From JBCCWR01 sp039193385 (GTDB lineage: Bacteria; Verrucomicrobiota; Verrucomicrobiia; Methylacidiphilales; JBCCWR01): DNA of 6,632 nucleotides. Below are positions 1-4,763 of this stretch, in pieces; position 1 is the stretch's first letter; every line of letters starts with the position of its first letter. The stretch lies in the NCBI GenBank assembly GCA_039193385.1, contig JBCCWR010000124.1:1-6632 (forward strand). Direction: 5' to 3'. Made by a program: the position numbers and the translations under genes. The notes below the pieces were generated by a model that was not told the DNA's origin, did not search any database, and saw only the letters and a program-made list of their open reading frames with translations.

Positions 1-2
1 AT

Positions 3-185
3 ACTGACGATCATCCAGATGGCAAAGGGCCTCTGTTTCAGAGGCTAGAAGAAGAGATAGGCGATGTCATAGCAGCACTTACATTTGTAATCAAACATGA
101 TCCCAAATTAAGTCGTGCTGCTATCGAAAGTAGGGCTGAATTTAAGCTTGCTTTATTTGAAAAATGGCATCGAGAAGAAAGCTAA
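3..185 (+). CDS. MazG-like nucleotide pyrophosphohydrolase, C-terminal fragment
   Basis: This is the last 60 codons of a gene whose 5' end lies outside the window; the open frame starts at base 3 and ends with TAA. The fragment reads LFQRLEEEIGDVIAALTFVI, then a helix ending in KLALFEKWHREES. The EEEIGD segment supplies the second half (ExxD, fragment residues 18-21) of the metal-binding EExxE...ExxD signature of all-alpha NTP pyrophosphohydrolases; the first half would lie upstream. The KLxxFxxWH tail is one I associate with phage and cyanobacterial MazG-like proteins. Such enzymes hydrolyse (d)NTPs to NMP and pyrophosphate; the substrate here cannot be told. Its stop overlaps by 4 bp the stop of the convergent gene to the right, leaving no room for a separate terminator. 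The family call rests on the fragment only. Confidence 0.68.
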   Translation, partial: TDDHPDGKGPLFQRLEEEIGDVIAALTFVIKHDPKLSRAAIESRAEFKLALFEKWHREES

Positions 186-775
186 AATCCCCATGGCGCA
201 CTTATAGACTCATCAAGCTTCTCACTAGCTTTTTCAAATACTTTGACTAACGCATAAACACTTTCAGGTGAGCTACTCTTAACCTGACCATGGGTTATTG
301 CTTTGTCAACTGTCTCAATAGCTACTAGTCTATGTTTGCTAAAGACTTGAATATATTCTGTTGCACTTAGGCCGAAGCTTTTATAGTTAAGCAATGGAAC
401 AATTTGAATATTGCCTGAGAATGGATTTAGTTCAGATTCTTTGGCCTTATCTTGAACGGCGGCTATAGCCTTATAAGAAGCAGCGATCGCAATTGGTATA
501 GGCCGAATGTCGCCCATTAATGCGGTTAGCTCATTAAAGATTTGATTGTGATTAACACTACCGACTTGCTTAACTGTAAAGCGGCCTGGATAGGTTTTGT
601 CGTTCAACGCTTTTGCGTCATTTTCTGCGGATTGCTGAACGCTATAGGACCAATATTTAACAGCATCTTCTCTATGCCCAACCTGGAAGCCGAGCGAATA
701 GTCTACAACGTACAGCAATTCATCAGGATAATCTTTGTGCTTAAACGAATCTTTGATAATCCATCTATTGGTCAT
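182..775 (-). CDS. Uncharacterised 197-aa protein
   Basis: I do not recognise this protein. It is soluble-looking, with no signal peptide or membrane segment. The N-terminal third (residues 1-70) is rich in aromatic and charged residues and looks alpha/beta. Residues 90-115 form an Ala/Ile-rich helix, and residues 165-190 form an amphipathic charged helix (VYALVKVFEKASEKLDES). The ATG at 775 is well supported: GGAG (minus strand, complement of 782-785) lies 6 nt upstream. It is the last gene of a three-gene minus-strand cluster and starts only 2 bp after the stop of the proline-rich gene, so the two are surely co-transcribed. It ends inside the stop of the convergent MazG-like gene. It contains a HIP1 octamer at 483, which argues for long residence in a cyanobacterial lineage. 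Reality as a gene is likely; function is unknown. Confidence 0.8.
   Translation of the reverse strand: MTNRWIIKDSFKHKDYPDELLYVVDYSLGFQVGHREDAVKYWSYSVQQSAENDAKALNDKTYPGRFTVKQVGSVNHNQIFNELTALMGDIRPIPIAIAASYKAIAAVQDKAKESELNPFSGNIQIVPLLNYKSFGLSATEYIQVFSKHRLVAIETVDKAITHGQVKSSSPESVYALVKVFEKASEKLDESISAPWGF
483..490. repeat. HIP1 octamer GCGATCGC
   Basis: Copy of the octamer that is highly over-represented in many cyanobacterial genomes, here inside the 197-aa gene. Confidence 0.75.
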
Positions 776-777
776 AA

Positions 778-1134
778 CTATCTCCAGCCTTTATTCCAGT
801 CATCATCAGAAGGATGAGAAAACTTTGATGCCGTCTCCTGATTTTTATCATCTGGATTAGACCAATTAATTGAAAAACTATTTCCATTAACATCATTTGC
901 AATAGCCAGCATTGGCGCTGCCCATGGAGCTGGCGTCATAGGCGGTATTGGACCAGACCAAGGTAGTTTAGGTACATTCCATGGGTTAACCGGCTGCGTA
1001 GGAGTCGGTATGGACGGGAAAGGAAATGGTACAACTTCCTTTTTGATAATCGTTTCACCAAGCACTCCTTGCACTTCTTCGAACGTCCATCCTTGCTTTA
1101 GTAATATCTTGGCTGCTTCAGTTTTGTCTTTCAT
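778..1134 (-). CDS. Uncharacterised proline-rich 118-aa protein
   Basis: The protein has three parts. Residues 3-30 form a charged helical hairpin (EAAKILLKQGWTFEEVQGVLGE) of the kind seen in short helical adaptor motifs. Residues 35-78 are a proline-rich linker dense in P, W and F (for example FPFPSIPTPTQP and PWSGPIPPMTPAPW). Residues 80-118 are a polar, Asp/Asn/Ser-rich tail ending in DDDWNKGWR. There is no signal peptide or TM segment, so a cytoplasmic, partly disordered, protein-binding role is an inference only. The first 17 bp overlap the end of the upstream membrane-protein gene, which suggests translational coupling; only a distant GAGG precedes the ATG. It sits between a two-TM protein and the 197-aa unknown, so it may link a membrane partner to a soluble one. 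No family recognised. Confidence 0.72.
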   Translation of the reverse strand: MKDKTEAAKILLKQGWTFEEVQGVLGETIIKKEVVPFPFPSIPTPTQPVNPWNVPKLPWSGPIPPMTPAPWAAPMLAIANDVNGNSFSINWSNPDDKNQETASKFSHPSDDDWNKGWR

Positions 1135-1393
1135 GAGTAATAAAGTCTTTTTCCTCTCGATAATTATTCATGGTGTAATCCAATACTGGCTTTAGCTTAA
1201 CTCTGAACCAGATATAAAAAACCAGCATCCATGCAAGTAATATCCATTGAGAATTAACGCTGGTTAGTATCCAGATTGGATAATTCATCCTAAGCATTGC
1301 TTTAACCAGCTCATTAGACTGCGCAACCTTAAGAAGCCGTTCTGTTATCAAACACGCAGCAACAGCAATAAACCATGGAATTAGTTGATGCAT
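1118..1393 (-). CDS. Small two-TM membrane protein, function unknown
   Basis: This 91-aa protein has two hydrophobic segments, at about residues 4-21 (LIPWFIAVAACLITERLL) and 48-63 (SQWILLAWMLVFYIWF). Each is followed by basic residues (K/R near 22-35; RVKLK at 64-68), and a charged, tyrosine-containing tail of about 25 residues follows the second. The size and topology would fit a holin or accessory membrane protein, but there is no diagnostic motif and I do not assign one. No good Shine-Dalgarno precedes the ATG at 1393 and an in-frame stop lies 24 bp upstream with no alternative start between, so this start is the only long one. It is the first gene of the minus-strand cluster, and its 3' end overlaps the proline-rich gene by 17 bp. 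Its promoter must lie in the repeat-rich region to its right. Confidence 0.72.
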   Translation of the reverse strand: MHQLIPWFIAVAACLITERLLKVAQSNELVKAMLRMNYPIWILTSVNSQWILLAWMLVFYIWFRVKLKPVLDYTMNNYREEKDFITHERQN

Positions 1394-1485
1394 ATCTAAT
1401 ACTGAACTAGTACATCAACAATAACAACTTTTCTCTACATTATTGAATTTGAATATTAAGAATTCATCACCAACATATTACCTAC

Positions 1486-1529
1486 CCTAAAAACACCGCT
1501 TATTGTGACAATTTTTAGGTGCTGTCACA
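1486..1529. other. Interleaved inverted repeats (possible H-type pseudoknot in the minus-strand leader)
   Basis: Two perfect inverted repeats interlock. CCTAAAAA (1486-1493) pairs with TTTTTAGG (1512-1519), and TGTGACA (1504-1510) pairs with TGTCACA (1523-1529). Read on the minus strand this gives a 7-bp stem, a 3-nt loop, an 8-bp stem, a 1-nt junction and a 10-nt loop, which is a sterically reasonable H-type pseudoknot about 95 nt upstream of the AUG at 1393. Alternatively these are protein-binding half-sites, since TGTGACA recurs at 1818 and 2137 and TTTTAGG recurs beside several heptamers. Confidence 0.4.
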
Positions 1530-1740
1530 TAGCAAAAATAGGCGGTAATTACGCTGACCACCATCCACCCTTTAACGAATCCTCGACGTTGTAGCTGCTG
1601 ACCTGCTGACCCATGCTGACCCACCCCAAAATTTTAGGTCAGCGCAGGGTCAGCACTATGAAAGTACTGAAGAATAAAGGCTAAAGGATATAGGTATATT
1701 TATTGTGCTGACCAGTACAACTGTATAGGGTCAGCAATCA

Positions 1741-1800
1741 AAAGCATTGATATATATATATTCTATTTATTCTTCTTTCAGTAATAAAAGAAATAATAGA
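1741..1800. other. AT-rich block, candidate DNA-unwinding element
   Basis: Only 10 of these 60 bases are G or C, and the block includes a TATATATATA run at 1750-1761. It lies in the only large heptamer-free gap of the array (1736-1883), as an unwinding element would lie beside iterons. It could equally be an AT-rich promoter spacer; base composition is the only evidence. Confidence 0.35.
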
Positions 1801-2129
1801 TAACCTTGAAAACTAGCTGTGACAATTTGATGGATATACTATGGACACCGAAAGTAATTTAAAGAAAGGTGAGCCCATTTTAGGGTCAGCAGGTCAGCAC
1901 AAATCTATGTAATCTTTGTTTAGTAATAGTTCTAGGCGCTGACCCAACTACTTTCTTGTAGGTCAGCATGGGTCAGCGAGGTCAGCACTTTTTAGGGTAC
2001 CTCTATAAGTTACTGACCTGAAACCATTCAAATCTCGTTATATCTTTAGTGGGTGCATACTGAACTGTGCTGACCTATCAACGCAAACACCGAATACTTT
2101 TTTACGAAACAGTGTGCCAGTTGCTAGTC

Positions 2130-2142
2130 GTCACTATGTGAC
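2130..2142. promoter_or_regulatory. TGTGACA palindrome, candidate operator
   Basis: GTCAC-TAT-GTGAC is a perfect 5-bp inverted repeat around TAT. Its right half extends into TGTGACA (2137-2143). The same box occurs at 1504, at 1818 (both as TGTGACAATTT) and inverted at 1523, always within this intergenic region. It is a plausible second binding site type, distinct from the GGTCAGC heptamers. Confidence 0.35.
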
Positions 2143-2158
2143 AGTTCTGGTATATTGC

Positions 2159-2176
2159 AAAAAACACCTGTTTTTT
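2159..2176. repeat. Perfect 8-bp inverted repeat with a CC centre
   Basis: AAAAAACA and TGTTTTTT flank CC. The palindrome directly precedes the last heptamer cluster (2178-2202) and its AAAACACC half also occurs at 1490-1497, near the other end of the region. It is best read as a protein-binding or cruciform site. As a terminator it is poor because the stem is almost all A:T and the loop is only two bases. Confidence 0.35.
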
Positions 2177-2202
2177 AGGTCAGTATGGGTCAGCAGGTCA
2201 GT

Positions 2203-2232
2203 ATTCTGAGCCGTCATCCTTTGGCTCAGAAT
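2203..2232. promoter_or_regulatory. Perfect 10-bp stem hairpin ending the iteron array
   Basis: ATTCTGAGCC (2203-2212) and GGCTCAGAAT (2223-2232) form a perfect stem with a 10-nt loop. It begins at the base after the last GGTCAGT and ends 41 bp before the chosen start of the next gene. No T-run follows on either strand, so it is not a standard intrinsic terminator. It may be an origin or operator hairpin, or a 5'-leader structure near the ribosome-binding region of the 110-aa gene. Confidence 0.55.
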
Positions 2233-2273
2233 CTAGGAAATGAATGATATTGTTAGATTTTAGAGGAACAGAA

Positions 2274-2606
2274 ATGAAATCCCCATATTACGATTACACA
2301 ATTGAATATTACGATACTTTAGACAATCGACTCATCGGAGAAGTGACTCGCAGATTAAATAATAAAGAATCGCTTAAAGTATTTATAAATTACATTGCAT
2401 CTTTACTCTGGGATGCTGGCATCAATCAAGGTTGCGAAAAAGTAAGGATTGTTTTTTATGGAAATAACTTTGCAATGCCAAAGATTGCAAGGCTCAAGGA
2501 TTTTGAAGTTAATACTTCAACAGCAATCATTCCTAACAAAGGACAGGATTCCACTTCCGCTTACAAAAAAACAATGCAGCAGGCGATTTCTAGTATTTTT
2601 GATTGA
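2274..2606 (+). CDS. Uncharacterised 110-aa protein
   Basis: I do not recognise this small alpha/beta protein. It starts with a tyrosine-rich strand (MKSPYYDYTIEYYDTLDNRL), followed by a helix (KESLKVFINYIASLLWDAG), a strand (KVRIVFYG) and a C-terminal amphipathic helix (SAYKKTMQQAISSIFD). No signal peptide or TM segment is seen. I chose the ATG at 2274 because AGAGGA (2262-2267) stands 6-7 nt upstream. An in-frame ATG at 2244 would add ten residues (MILLDFRGTE) and has a weaker AGGAAA ahead of it, so the longer form cannot be excluded. It is the first plus-strand gene after the iteron region; if that region is an origin or operator, this gene is its immediate neighbour and a candidate regulator, but no DNA-binding motif is visible. 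Confidence 0.72.
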   Translation: MKSPYYDYTIEYYDTLDNRLIGEVTRRLNNKESLKVFINYIASLLWDAGINQGCEKVRIVFYGNNFAMPKIARLKDFEVNTSTAIIPNKGQDSTSAYKKTMQQAISSIFD

Positions 2607-2689
2607 GGTAAAAAAGAACTACGATCTGAGTTAAATTATAAAAAAGTATCTTCTTCAATCTTGCATCTGCTGCGGGTTTCAAGCCTGTG

Positions 2690-2851
2690 ATGAGTACGTT
2701 GACAATTAATAACCTTAAGAAGAGAAAATGTTTACTTGAAGGTGCGTTTGAAGTTTACCAGGTAAACAACAGAATGATCTATCTCAGTTTTGCCGCACTT
2801 GGTATCTTGGAATACATCTATAAATTACAATTACCCACACTAGAATACTAG
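2690..2851 (+). CDS. Possible 53-aa small protein or gene remnant
   Basis: An ATG-to-TAG frame encodes 53 residues: a basic N-terminus (NNLKKRKCLL), a middle VYQVNNRMIYLSF and a hydrophobic stretch (YLSFAALGILEYIY). A GTG directly precedes the ATG, and the frame stays open back to 2642 with a protein-like composition but no further normal start, so this could be the tail of a decayed gene. There is no convincing Shine-Dalgarno. Its codons cover a 15-bp palindrome (2753-2767) and its end runs into the 8-bp tandem repeat at 2839, so the DNA may be regulatory instead. No family recognised. Confidence 0.28.
   Translation: MSTLTINNLKKRKCLLEGAFEVYQVNNRMIYLSFAALGILEYIYKLQLPTLEY
2753..2767. promoter_or_regulatory. 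15-bp palindrome, candidate repressor site
   Basis: GTTTACC-A-GGTAAAC is a perfect 7-bp inverted repeat around a single A, of the size bound by a dimeric HTH regulator. An extra half-site GTTTAC lies at 2730-2735. It sits about 135 bp upstream of the 358-aa gene, inside the gap between genes, though it also falls in the doubtful 53-aa frame. Confidence 0.35.
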
Positions 2852-2878
2852 TATACTAATACATTAATGTGCTAGTGT
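2839..2878. repeat. Degenerate 8-bp tandem repeat, candidate operator
   Basis: Five head-to-tail octamers are seen: ACTAGAAT, ACTAGTAT, ACTAATAC, ATTAATGT and GCTAGTGT, with a weaker sixth (ATCAATAA) to 2886. The consensus is ACTAGTAT. Overlapping 10-bp palindromes (2845-2854 and 2861-2870) and an inverted pair ACACTAG/CTAGTGT (2837-2843, 2872-2878) result. Tandem 7-8 bp sites without spacers are typical of operators for ribbon-helix-helix repressors (MetJ, omega), known family behaviour. The position, 13-60 bp ahead of the Shine-Dalgarno of the long operon, suggests control of that operon. Confidence 0.5.
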
Positions 2879-2890
2879 ATCAATAACTTA

Positions 2891-2896
2891 AAGGAG
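2891..2896 (+). promoter_or_regulatory. Strong Shine-Dalgarno (AAGGAG)
   Basis: AAGGAG with a 5-nt spacer to the ATG at 2902 is the strongest ribosome-binding site in the window. It fixes the start of the 358-aa protein and suggests that this first gene of the plus-strand operon is well translated. Confidence 0.75.
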
Positions 2897-2901
2897 AACT
2901 T

Positions 2902-3978
2902 ATGACTACTGTATTAGAGCGTTTGACAGCTCAGGCTAAGGTTGCCGCACAGGAAAGTGATAAGAAGGAAGCTAATGAGCTAGCTGCTAAAAAGCAGAAG
3001 AATCAAGATTCAGCTATATCGGAATTGCGTCAATGTATTGAGCAGGTTTTACCTGCGGAGTTAATTGAAGAGTTAAATTTAAAGTACGGTTATTCTAATC
3101 GCAATAGAGTTAATCGAGCTTATGCGAGCGTTGCCATTACGGAAGAACATGCGCTTACGCTCAGTCTTTCTAATGGCATGTTAATGGTTAGTTTTCCTGA
3201 GAATATGTTTATTCATTCAGGCTCTACTACTCATCCGATTTGGCCAGAAACATCTTCTGATATAGCTGAGAAGATAGGTTCAGTTAATACTTTTCTGTTG
3301 TTATTGGATCAGGTTAAGCAAAATATTCAAGAGGCTGAACAGAAAGAGCAAGTTCGACAACTGCAGATCAAGAAAAATTATGAAGCGGCTGAGCGTAAAC
3401 GTATTGAGCGAGATCAGTTTATTACTGAAGTGAAGACTGAGTTAGATGCTCAAGACGCTGTACTCAGGCCGATGATCGAAAAGCTGGCTAATGACTTTGA
3501 TTGGGAATGGCCCTCTGGTGTAACTGTTACTGTTTATAAATGGGAATGGGCAGAAGGCTGGAATGATGATGAAGGCGAGCCTTACCGCAAATATGTTTAT
3601 GCATTAGTCGATACGTTAGATGAAGAAGGATACTTCACTGATGTAAATGGCAGAGAGATCAAGCTTGAACCCTATAACTATCCAACGGTTGAACGGATTG
3701 TTGTCGATTCTAAAAAGAAGGCGCTTGACATAGCACCTTACATGGCTAAGAAACTACGAATAGAGAATGTTCGTCAAGTTGCCGTCGCTGATACAGAAGG
3801 GCTAAAGTTCACTATGAACGAAGATATGCGGGTAGCGCATATTGCTAAGACGCTACCTGTTCCAGCTCCATGGCTATCAGATGCAGCTAAGATTCATTTG
3901 CCAGAGTCTCAGGTTATTCAGCTAGAAACTGACTTACCCGTAATTATTGATAAGCTACGTCAAGCAAAATTTATTTAG
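2902..3978 (+). CDS. Uncharacterised 358-aa coiled-coil protein
   Basis: I do not recognise the family. Residues 1-60 form a charged Ala/Lys/Glu-rich helical region, and residues 65-110 look like beta strands (VAITEEHALTLSLSNGMLMV). A heptad-like coiled coil runs from about residue 132 to 186 (LDQVKQNIQEAEQKEQVRQ and on through KRIERDQFITEVKTEL). A tryptophan-rich segment at 198-220 (DFDWEWP, YKWEWAEGW) leads into a C-terminal alpha/beta region containing ALVDTLDEEGYFTD and PYNYPTVERIVV. No signal peptide or TM segment is present, so it is probably cytoplasmic. Start choice rests on AAGGAG 5 nt upstream. It leads the plus-strand operon, 9 bp before the phosphatase gene, and follows the octamer repeats that may control it. 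The coiled coil suggests self-association; the role is unknown. Confidence 0.85.
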   Translation: MTTVLERLTAQAKVAAQESDKKEANELAAKKQKNQDSAISELRQCIEQVLPAELIEELNLKYGYSNRNRVNRAYASVAITEEHALTLSLSNGMLMVSFPENMFIHSGSTTHPIWPETSSDIAEKIGSVNTFLLLLDQVKQNIQEAEQKEQVRQLQIKKNYEAAERKRIERDQFITEVKTELDAQDAVLRPMIEKLANDFDWEWPSGVTVTVYKWEWAEGWNDDEGEPYRKYVYALVDTLDEEGYFTDVNGREIKLEPYNYPTVERIVVDSKKKALDIAPYMAKKLRIENVRQVAVADTEGLKFTMNEDMRVAHIAKTLPVPAPWLSDAAKIHLPESQVIQLETDLPVIIDKLRQAKFI

Positions 3979-3987
3979 AGCTCTCCC

Positions 3988-4719
3988 ATGAAACCAAAGT
4001 TTTTGATTCTCGATAAGGATGGTACTTTTATCCAGCCTAAGTCCGGTAGCCAGTTCGTCCAAAATCCTAAAGACCAGGAACTTATACCTGGTGCTTTAGA
4101 AGCTGTTCAGTATTATGTCAATAATGAGGGCTATAAAGTTGCGATCGCAACAAATCAAGGTGGCTGTGATACCTATACAGTTAAAGCTAGCCAGGTCAAA
4201 GTCGGCAATATCTTAGTCAGTCATAGTTTTAATGCGCCCGACTTACGAGTCATGGATGTTAGACCTAGCAACTATTTAGTGGAATTTTTGCTGAGCAATC
4301 TTATGATTGCTGGTTATCACGAAGATGATAACGTCGTGATTCGATATAAGAGTCAGGCCGCTGCATCTGATGAGTTAGCTTATGCTATTAATCTTCTCAA
4401 GATGAATCTAATCGGTTACCTTTGCCCGGACATATCAGGCCATGGTTGTATTCAGGTACAACGAATTGATTCAGAAATCTATACCTTTAACGACCTAGGT
4501 TATACCGACATCAGCAAGCATCCTAATTGCTATGGTCAGTTTCGTAAGCCAGGCCCAGGCATGATTAATGCCGCTCGAATGCAGCTCGCCAATGTAGAAG
4601 ACTGGCAGTCTATTGAATGCCTCTACGTTGGTGATAGGACGGAAGATGAAGAAGCTGCTGAAGCGGCTGGCGTTGCATTTATGTGGGCTGAAGATTGGTT
4701 ACTACCTTTTTTAGAATAA
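3988..4719 (+). CDS. HAD-superfamily phosphatase, PNKP/GmhB-like, with an inserted domain
   Basis: Catalytic motifs of HAD subfamily III are present: motif I LDKDGT (D9 nucleophile, D11 acid/base), motif II ATNQGG (T55), motif III RKPGPGM (K187) and motif IV VGDRTED (D216, D220). The early segment SGSQFVQNPKDQELIPG resembles the SGxxF...P.D pattern of polynucleotide-kinase 3'-phosphatases, so removal of a 3'-phosphate from nucleic acid is a reasonable guess; a sugar-phosphate substrate is the alternative. C146, H152, C154, H178 and C181 could form a GmhB-like zinc loop. About 62 residues (61-122) between motif II and the following helix do not belong to the usual fold and look like an inserted small beta domain (TVKASQVKVGNILV...). 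No Shine-Dalgarno is seen; the gene begins 9 bp after the preceding stop and is probably coupled to it. A HIP1 site lies at 4141. The RNA ligase downstream supports an RNA-repair role. Confidence 0.85.
   Translation: MKPKFLILDKDGTFIQPKSGSQFVQNPKDQELIPGALEAVQYYVNNEGYKVAIATNQGGCDTYTVKASQVKVGNILVSHSFNAPDLRVMDVRPSNYLVEFLLSNLMIAGYHEDDNVVIRYKSQAAASDELAYAINLLKMNLIGYLCPDISGHGCIQVQRIDSEIYTFNDLGYTDISKHPNCYGQFRKPGPGMINAARMQLANVEDWQSIECLYVGDRTEDEEAAEAAGVAFMWAEDWLLPFLE
4141..4148. repeat. HIP1 octamer GCGATCGC
   Basis: Second exact copy, in the HAD phosphatase gene, just before the codons of motif II. Confidence 0.75.
4168..4353 (+). other. Domain insertion inside the HAD phosphatase gene
   Basis: Codons 61-122 interrupt the family pattern in which NQGG is followed within a few residues by a helix of the form sLeeAiaEM.yaleLlp. 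Here NQGGC is followed by a valine-rich, beta-like segment (TYTVKASQVKVGNILVSHS, then a VEFLL strand and DDNVVIRY) before the host resumes at QAAASDELAYAINLLKM. The frame is intact throughout, so the nested domain should be translated. Boundaries are judged from memory of the family and are approximate. Confidence 0.6.
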
Positions 4720-4763
4720 AGTTTTTTTGCTTTATAATTCTAGTATCCCGGATTCAGGAAATC

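Larger units (their letters stand above)
1553..2202. repeat. Iteron-like array of GGTCAGC / GCTGACC heptamers
   Basis: Exact GCTGACC starts at 1553, 1597, 1605, 1615, 1707, 1938 and 2069. Exact GGTCAGC starts at 1637, 1648, 1729, 1884, 1892, 1961, 1971, 1980 and 2188. One-mismatch copies start at 2012 (ACTGACC), 2178 and 2196 (GGTCAGT). Chance would give about 0.1 exact copy in 650 bp on two strands. Within clusters, starts are 8-11 bp apart, about one helical turn. Three convergent pairs (1615/1637, 1707/1729, 1938/1961) have starts 22-23 bp apart, about two turns. Several copies follow TTTTAG. The pattern fits cooperative binding of one protein, either a replication initiator or a multimeric repressor. 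Confidence 0.88.
1394..2243. other. Repeat-rich non-coding region between divergent genes (candidate replication origin)
   Basis: About 850 bp with no credible ORF on either strand separate the minus-strand cluster from the first plus-strand gene. The stretch is low in GC overall and packed with structure: 16 exact GGTCAGC/GCTGACC heptamers plus three one-mismatch copies (1553-2202), four TGTGACA boxes, a very AT-rich block (1741-1800), palindromes at 2130-2142 and 2159-2176, and a perfect 10-bp stem hairpin (2203-2232). Clustered short iterons next to an AT-rich block are the classic plan of iteron-controlled plasmid or phage origins; a large operator for divergent promoters is the alternative. 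No consensus DnaA box (TTATNCACA) was seen and no Rep gene is in the window, so origin function is an inference. Confidence 0.5.

Noticed and set aside
542..817. 91-aa plus-strand open frame
   Set aside because: Antisense to the 197-aa gene, which has a good ribosome-binding site and operon context; also crosses the gene boundary at 776.
1841..1912. 23-aa ORF inside the iteron region
   Set aside because: No ribosome-binding site, very short, and it reads through two heptamers, which explains its sequence.
1553..2202. CRISPR array or heptameric STRR repeats of filamentous cyanobacteria
   Set aside because: Units are 7 bp, in both orientations and unevenly spaced. CRISPR repeats are longer with regular spacers, and STRRs are strictly head-to-tail without gaps.
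1394..2243. DnaA boxes supporting an origin
   Set aside because: I searched by eye for TTATNCACA and its complement and found no good match, so this support is absent.
2699..2727. Promoter from a perfect TTGACA at 2699-2704
   Set aside because: No acceptable -10 hexamer lies 16-18 bp downstream (GAGAAA at 2722).
4167..4530. Mini-intein in the phosphatase, suggested by Cys60 after NQGG and HPNC at 178-181
   Set aside because: The stretch after residue 123 (LAYAINLLKM, LCPDISGHGC) matches the host phosphatase pattern, so the foreign piece ends before HPNC. No intein terminal His-Asn or splicing block B is seen at the real boundary.
4715..4735. Intrinsic terminator after the phosphatase gene (ATAAAG, T-run, CTTTAT)
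   Set aside because: The stem is only 6 bp, nearly all A:T, and the T-run is in the loop rather than after the stem.
4695..4763. Upstream ATG for the small membrane protein
   Set aside because: It would overlap the phosphatase gene by 25 bp with no ribosome-binding site, while the ATG at 4764 has AGGA just upstream.
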